From Intrasporangiaceae bacterium (lineage in GTDB: Bacteria > Actinomycetota > Actinomycetes > Actinomycetales > Dermatophilaceae): DNA of 64,000 bases. Both the position numbers and the translations under genes were made by a program. This document shows, piece by piece, positions 59,742 through 64,000 of the stretch. Numbering within the stretch: position 1 is the stretch's first letter; each line of letters opens with the position of its first letter. Below the pieces are notes generated by a model, which was not told where the DNA came from, did not search any database, and was given only the letters and a program-made list of their open reading frames with translations. Where the stretch lies: the NCBI GenBank assembly GCA_021324575.1, contig JAJPIW010000011.1, positions 1 to 64,000 on the forward strand, written 5' to 3'.

Positions 59742-61193
59742 TCAGGCGACGTATGCCGTGAGCTCGGCCGCCAGGTCGGGGTTCACCCGGGCCACGAGAT
59801 GGGTTCCCTCGGCCCGGTGCTCGCTCGCCACGACCTCGCCCTCGGAGTGGACCCGGCTGACCAGGTCGCCACGGTCGTAGGGGACGACGACGTCGACGTC
59901 GACGTCGGGTCGCGGCAGCTCGACCCCGATGAGCGCCTGCAGCTCCTCGATCCCCGCGCCGGTCCGGGCCGACACGGCGATCGCGTGCTTCTCGTGGCGC
60001 AGGATCCGGTCGACGACGTCAGGGTCGGCGATGTCGGCCTTGTTGACGACGATGACCTCCTTGACGTCGGTCGCGTCGACGTCGGCCAACACGGCCCGGA
60101 CGGCGGTGATCTGGCCCTCGGGGTCCGGGTGTGAGCCGTCGACGACGTGGAGGAGCAGGTCGGAGTCGGCCACCTCCTCCAGCGTCGAGCGGAACGCCTC
60201 GACGAGCTCGTGCGGCAGCTGCCGGACGAAGCCGACCGTGTCGGTGAGCGTGTAGTCGCGCCCGTCGAGCGTCTCGGCCCGCCGGACCGTCGTGTCGAGG
60301 GTGGCGAACAGCTGGTTCTGGACGAGGACACCGGCACCGGTGAGCCGGTTGAGCAGCGAGGACTTGCCGGCGTTGGTGTAGCCCGCGATGGTGACCGACG
60401 GGATGTGGTTGGCGCGTCGTGACCCGCGCTTGGTGTCGCGGTGCGTCTTCATGCCCTTGATGTCCCGGCGCAGCTTGGCGATCCGGGTGTTGATCCGGCG
60501 CCGGTCGAGCTCGATCTTGGTCTCACCGGGACCGCGGGAGCCGATGCCCTCACCGCCGGCCACCCGGCCACCGGCCTGGCGGGACATCGACTCGCCCCAG
60601 CCACGCAGTCGCGGCAGGAGGTACTGGAGCTGGGCCAGCTCGACCTGGGCCCGACCCTCACGGCTCTTGGCGTGCTGGGCGAAGATGTCGAGGATCAGGG
60701 CGGTCCGGTCGATGACCTTGACCTTGACGATGTCCTCCAGCGACCGGCGCTGGGAGGGCGCGAGCTCGCTGTCGCAGATCACCGTGTCGGCGCCCTCGGC
60801 GATGACGATGTCGCGCAGCTCCTCGGCCTTGCCCGAACCCATCCAGGTCCCCGGGTCCGGCTTGGCCCGGCGCTGCATGAGCCCGGCGAGGACGGTCGAG
60901 CCGGCGGTCTCGGCGAGCGCGGCGAGCTCGCGCAGGGAGTTCTCGGCGTCGGCGACGGTGCCCTCGGTCCACACCGAGGCGAGGACGACCCGCTCCAGGC
61001 GCAGCTGCCGGTACTCGACCTCGGTGACGTCCTCGAGCTCGGTGGAGAGGCCCGCCACGCGACGGAGCGCCTCGCGCTCCTCGCGGTCGAGCTGGTCGCC
61101 GTCGAGGGAGGTCGGGTCGCCGTCGAGGTCGATCTCGGCCTCGGCCAGTGCCTCGGCCTGTTGGGTGAAGTAGTCGTGGTGTGGCGCAGTCAT
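59742..61193 (-). CDS. hflX: Ribosome-associated GTPase HflX
   Basis: Splits stalled ribosomes under stress. The 483-residue protein has the HflX N-domain (GSGKAEELRDIVIAEGADTVI), RGPGETKIELDRRRI, G1 GYTNAGKSSLLNRL, DTVGFVRQLPHELVEAF and NKAD. The actinobacterial C-terminal extension PDVDVDVVVPYDRGDL is present. ATG at 61193 is the natural start. It is independent of the MarR unit, ending about 50 bases from it. Confidence 0.95.
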   Translation of the reverse strand: MTAPHHDYFTQQAEALAEAEIDLDGDPTSLDGDQLDREEREALRRVAGLSTELEDVTEVEYRQLRLERVVLASVWTEGTVADAENSLRELAALAETAGSTVLAGLMQRRAKPDPGTWMGSGKAEELRDIVIAEGADTVICDSELAPSQRRSLEDIVKVKVIDRTALILDIFAQHAKSREGRAQVELAQLQYLLPRLRGWGESMSRQAGGRVAGGEGIGSRGPGETKIELDRRRINTRIAKLRRDIKGMKTHRDTKRGSRRANHIPSVTIAGYTNAGKSSLLNRLTGAGVLVQNQLFATLDTTVRRAETLDGRDYTLTDTVGFVRQLPHELVEAFRSTLEEVADSDLLLHVVDGSHPDPEGQITAVRAVLADVDATDVKEVIVVNKADIADPDVVDRILRHEKHAIAVSARTGAGIEELQALIGVELPRPDVDVDVVVPYDRGDLVSRVHSEGEVVASEHRAEGTHLVARVNPDLAAELTAYVA

Positions 61194-61260
61194 GTTGCCC
61201 CTAGGGTCTCACTCCTTCGCCGATGCGGGCGAATGCTTATCCCGCCCGTACCCTCGTGCG

Positions 61261-62754
61261 GTGACCACGCAGGACGGCGACCTCGCCGCCGACGACGCCC
61301 GGACCGCCGTCGACGGCATCGACCCCGCCGACCTGGCAACGGCGCTTCGCGTCCTGGACGAGCTCACCGAGCTCCCGCCCGGCCACCCCGACATCCACAC
61401 CGTCAAGCGGGCCACCGGCCGGATGTACCGCCGGATCCGCAAGACCCGCCGCGCGGACGCCCGCCGTCCGGACCAGGAGGCCGACGCCGCCGTCCTCGCG
61501 AGCACGGCCACCGGCTCGCCGATGCGGATCGACGACGAGACCCGCGGCATACCTCTCGTCTCGAACTCCAGAGGCGCGTATGCCGGTGAGCTGAGCAAGG
61601 CCCGCGGCTGCTACATCTGCCATGCGGACTACACCCTGGTCGACGCGTTCTACCACTGGCTCTGCCCGGACTGCGCCGCGATGTCGCACGCCAAGCGCGA
61701 CCAGCACACCGACCTCACCGGCCGCCGCGCGCTGCTCACCGGCGGCCGCGCCAAGATCGGCATGTACATCGCCCTCATGCTGCTGCGCGACGGCGCGCAC
61801 CTCACGATCACAACCAGGTTCCCGCGGGACGCGGTGCGCCGGTTCACCGAGCTCGCCGACAGCCCGGAGTGGATCGACCGGCTCAAGATCGTCGGGATCG
61901 ACCTGCGCGACCCCACCCAGGTCGTCGCCCTCGCCGACGACGTGGCGGCGGCCGGCCCGCTCGACATCCTCATCAACAACGCGGCCCAGACGGTGCGCCG
62001 CAGCCCGGGCGCCTACTCCCACCTGGTCAACGGCGAGTCCGAGCCGCTGGACACCCACGGCCCGCTGCCCGAGCTGGTCACCTTCGACCGGATCAGCGAG
62101 GCCCACCCGGCCGCCCTGCTCGGCTCGCTCGCCCAGCACCCGGTCCCGCACGCCGACCTGGACGCCGCCGCGATGACCCGGCTCGCCCTCTCCGCAGGAC
62201 ACGCGAGCCTCGAGGCCCACGTCGCCGGCACGGCCATCGACGCCGGCGGCCTGCTGCCGGACCTGCAGCGTTCGAACTCCTGGACCCAGACCGTCGAGGA
62301 GGTCGACCCGCTGGAGCTGCTCGAGGTCCAGCTGTGCAACTCCACCGCGCCGTTCATCCTCGTCTCCCGGCTCCGCCCGTCGATGGCCGCGTCCACGGCC
62401 CGGCGCACCTACGTGGTCAACGTGTCGGCGATGGAGGGCCAGTTCTCCCGCCGCTACAAGGGCGCCGGCCACCCGCACACCAACATGGCCAAGGCCGCCC
62501 TCAACATGCTCACCCGGACGAGCGCCCAGGAGATGTACGAAACCGACCGGATCCTCATGACCGCCGTCGACACCGGCTGGATCACCGACGAACGCCCACA
62601 CGACGAGAAGCTGCGGATCGCCGCCGAGGGCTGGCACGCCCCGCTGGACCTCGTCGACGGCGCCGCCCGCGTCTACGACCCGATCGTCCGCGGCGAGGCC
62701 GGCGAGGACCTGCACGGCATCTTCCTGAAGAACTTCGAGCCGCACCCCTGGTGA
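61261..62754 (+). CDS. SDR oxidoreductase with N-terminal zinc-ribbon-like module
   Basis: The 497-residue protein has an N-terminal helical part, then a four-cysteine ribbon (RGCYICHADY and LCPDCAAM) near residues 118-140. A Rossmann SDR domain follows (ALLTGGRAKIGMYIALMLL, ILINNAAQTVRR) and the C-terminus ends in a GTDGAR-like core (FSRRYKGAGHPHTNMAKAALNML). In the last, the catalytic YxxxK tyrosine position holds YKGAGHP, so activity is uncertain. The start is GTG at 61261. The gene is divergent from hflX. Substrate unknown. Confidence 0.85.
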   Translation: MTTQDGDLAADDARTAVDGIDPADLATALRVLDELTELPPGHPDIHTVKRATGRMYRRIRKTRRADARRPDQEADAAVLASTATGSPMRIDDETRGIPLVSNSRGAYAGELSKARGCYICHADYTLVDAFYHWLCPDCAAMSHAKRDQHTDLTGRRALLTGGRAKIGMYIALMLLRDGAHLTITTRFPRDAVRRFTELADSPEWIDRLKIVGIDLRDPTQVVALADDVAAAGPLDILINNAAQTVRRSPGAYSHLVNGESEPLDTHGPLPELVTFDRISEAHPAALLGSLAQHPVPHADLDAAAMTRLALSAGHASLEAHVAGTAIDAGGLLPDLQRSNSWTQTVEEVDPLELLEVQLCNSTAPFILVSRLRPSMAASTARRTYVVNVSAMEGQFSRRYKGAGHPHTNMAKAALNMLTRTSAQEMYETDRILMTAVDTGWITDERPHDEKLRIAAEGWHAPLDLVDGAARVYDPIVRGEAGEDLHGIFLKNFEPHPW

Positions 62755-62767
62755 CCCCGTATGCCGG

Positions 62768-63397
62768 TCAGCCGGCCCCGGCATACGGCTCGAGCTTCGG
62801 GCACCTGCTGCCCTTGGGCCCCGCCAGCCGCTCGAAGTGCCACCACTCGTTGGCATAGCGGCGGCACAACCCGAAGCGGACGCCGTTGGTCTCCAGCCAC
62901 TGTGCGGCAGCCCGCGGAGCGACGTCGATCGCACCACCCTTGACATGCTCGGACTCATCCGGTGGCAGCACCCACTTGCGCGCCTCCGCGGCCGAGCCGT
63001 AGCGGGCGATGGCCTGGTCATAGAGCTGCTGCTGGGTCGCCGCGTCACGATGCGCCGACACCACCTCGATGGTGATGCCCTGCGCCGCGGCGGCATCGCG
63101 GGCCGCCTCGAACGAGGCTCGCATCCTCGGCTGCAGACCCTCCAGGTCGTCGCTGCCGGTCGGAGCGTGCGGGTCCACCGGACCGGACTGCGCCGACGGT
63201 CCCTCGACGACCGAGGTCACCGCGCCGGCTCGGGCCTGCTCGATGCGCGCCGACACGGCGTCCCACGCAGTCGGGCCCGTCCCCACGGTCACCAGCGCGG
63301 CCACGGCGATCCGCGCGGCGCGCACCCTGGCCTCTCGCCGCGGACGCGGTGACCCGAACGTCAGCCCCCGGCTCACCGGTATCGGCTGGCTCGTCAT
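62768..63397 (-). CDS. M15 D-alanyl-D-alanine carboxypeptidase (VanY type)
   Basis: Zinc peptidase that trims peptidoglycan peptides. The 209-residue protein has an N-terminal basic segment and membrane span (ARIAVAALVTVGTGPTAW, about 27-45) acting as signal anchor. The VanY core has SAHRDAATQQQLYD, SEHVKGGAIDV (zinc His and Asp) and EWWHFE (catalytic Glu and zinc His). It is divergent from the methyltransferase gene and acts outside the membrane. Confidence 0.9.
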   Translation of the reverse strand: MTSQPIPVSRGLTFGSPRPRREARVRAARIAVAALVTVGTGPTAWDAVSARIEQARAGAVTSVVEGPSAQSGPVDPHAPTGSDDLEGLQPRMRASFEAARDAAAAQGITIEVVSAHRDAATQQQLYDQAIARYGSAAEARKWVLPPDESEHVKGGAIDVAPRAAAQWLETNGVRFGLCRRYANEWWHFERLAGPKGSRCPKLEPYAGAG

Positions 63398-63447
63398 GCG
63401 CTTCCTCCCTCGTCGCTGCCTCGTCGCTCCCCCGCCACGGACGACTG

Positions 63448-63467
63448 TATACCCGGTATATACCCGG
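63448..63467. promoter_or_regulatory. AT-rich palindrome and direct repeat in a divergent promoter
   Basis: TATACC-C-GGTATA (63448-63460) is a 13-base palindrome, and TATACCCGG recurs at 63459-63467. It stands out in otherwise GC-rich DNA midway between the carboxypeptidase and methyltransferase starts, so it may be a regulator site. TATCGT (63477-63482), eight bases before the methyltransferase ATG, could be its -10. Confidence 0.5.
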
Positions 63468-63490
63468 CGCAGGGCCTATCGTCACTCGCG

Positions 63491-64000
63491 ATGCCAGATC
63501 ACTACTTCACCGCCGCACCGGCGAGCCGGGACGCACGGGCCACCCTGCGGGTTGCGCTCGCCGGTCGACCGGTCGAGGTGGTCACTGCCTCCGGGATCTT
63601 CAGCCCCAGGGGCATCGACAAAGGGACTCGCGTGCTGCTCGAGGAGGTGCCCGCGCCGCCGCCCACGGGCGACTTCCTCGACCTCGGCTGCGGCTGGGGG
63701 CCGATCGCGCTCACTCTGGCCCTTCGCTCCCCCGACGCCACCGTCTGGGCCGTCGATGTCAACGAGCGCGCTCTTGACCTGGCGCGAGTCAACGCCGCCT
63801 CGCTCGGGCTGGACCGGATGCAGGCGAGCCAGCCGGACGGCATACCGACGGACCAGAGGTTCGACCTGATCTGGTCCAACCCGCCCATCAGGGTCGGCAA
63901 GGCCGTCGTCCACGACCTCATGACCACCTGGCTCCCGAGGCTGCGACCCGGCGGCACGGCATACCTCGTCGTGCAGAAGAACCTCGGCGCCGACAGCCTC
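63491..64000 (+). CDS. Class I SAM methyltransferase, RsmC-like (partial)
   Basis: The first 170 residues are visible; the rest lies beyond the window. The sequence has VTASGIFSPRGIDKGTRVLLEEVP, motif I FLDLGCGWGPIALTLA and motif IV SNPPIRVGK, matching the 16S rRNA G1207 methyltransferase family where NPPF is standard. The IR after NPP suggests a slightly different specificity. The ATG at 63491 fits the family start (DHYFTAAPASR). Confidence 0.88.
   Translation, partial: MPDHYFTAAPASRDARATLRVALAGRPVEVVTASGIFSPRGIDKGTRVLLEEVPAPPPTGDFLDLGCGWGPIALTLALRSPDATVWAVDVNERALDLARVNAASLGLDRMQASQPDGIPTDQRFDLIWSNPPIRVGKAVVHDLMTTWLPRLRPGGTAYLVVQKNLGADSL

Overview
The window is dense, very GC-rich DNA with short gaps, frequent GTG starts and actinobacterial gene families (long-type LeuA, DUF222/HNH protein, DUF3097, DUF3516 helicase, WS/DGAT acyltransferase, TTG- and GTG-started housekeeping genes). 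It is a chromosomal segment of a high-GC Gram-positive actinomycete, most likely a Micrococcales member. An Intrasporangiaceae-like relative is my guess from gene content only. I saw no rRNA, tRNA, CRISPR array, insertion sequence, integrase or phage module.

Layout. 1-2.9 kb: a truncated sulfotransferase-like reading frame antisense to the start of nagA, then uppS and recO. 3-7.4 kb: AlkB-like dioxygenase, WS/DGAT acyltransferase, lipase, SRPBCC/DUF2867 protein and a divergent TetR regulator. 7.4-16.5 kb: leuA, a Rossmann reductase, asd, a two-domain acetyltransferase and a 1411-residue patatin-like membrane protein. 16.7-28.7 kb: the conserved actinobacterial block era, CNNM/CorC protein, ybeY, phoH, HIT, (sigma/anti-sigma), rsmE, dnaJ, hrcA with a CIRCE operator, DUF3097, DUF4870 and hemW. 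29-34 kb: GAF regulator, divergent aldehyde dehydrogenase, DUF779, tyrosine phosphatase and hotdog thioesterase. 34.3-41.3 kb: lepA, a MazF-like protein, DUF222/HNH, rpsT, holA. 41.4-44.6 kb: an unusual overlapping three-gene unit (acyl-CoA-dehydrogenase-like flavoprotein, leaderless PhnD-like binding protein, TusA-like/diiron fusion). 44.7-50 kb: DinG-type helicase and a GH63-type glycosidase. 50-55 kb: a NarL-type two-component system, small membrane proteins and a PadR regulator with its membrane partner. 55-64 kb: DUF3516 helicase, MarR with an MFS exporter, hflX, a zinc-ribbon SDR protein, a VanY-type carboxypeptidase and the start of an RsmC-like methyltransferase.

Much of the window is the conserved order holA-rpsT-lepA-hemW-hrcA-dnaJ-rsmE-HIT-phoH-ybeY-corC-era-leuA-recO-uppS, read leftwards, with accessory genes inserted between its parts. 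These core genes serve replication, translation, ribosome maturation, heat shock, leucine/aspartate-family synthesis and undecaprenyl phosphate supply. Accessory genes serve lipid handling, aldehyde oxidation, regulation and export.

Two DNA-level patterns stand out. First, the octamer GTATGCCG / CGGCATAC occurs 73 times by my reading, in near-equal orientation, in all codon frames and in intergenic DNA, and even as the spacer of the hrcA CIRCE element. This is tens of times more than base composition predicts. Second, short tandem arrays (6 to 45 bp units) sit mostly at gene 3' ends, together with several long perfect hairpins.
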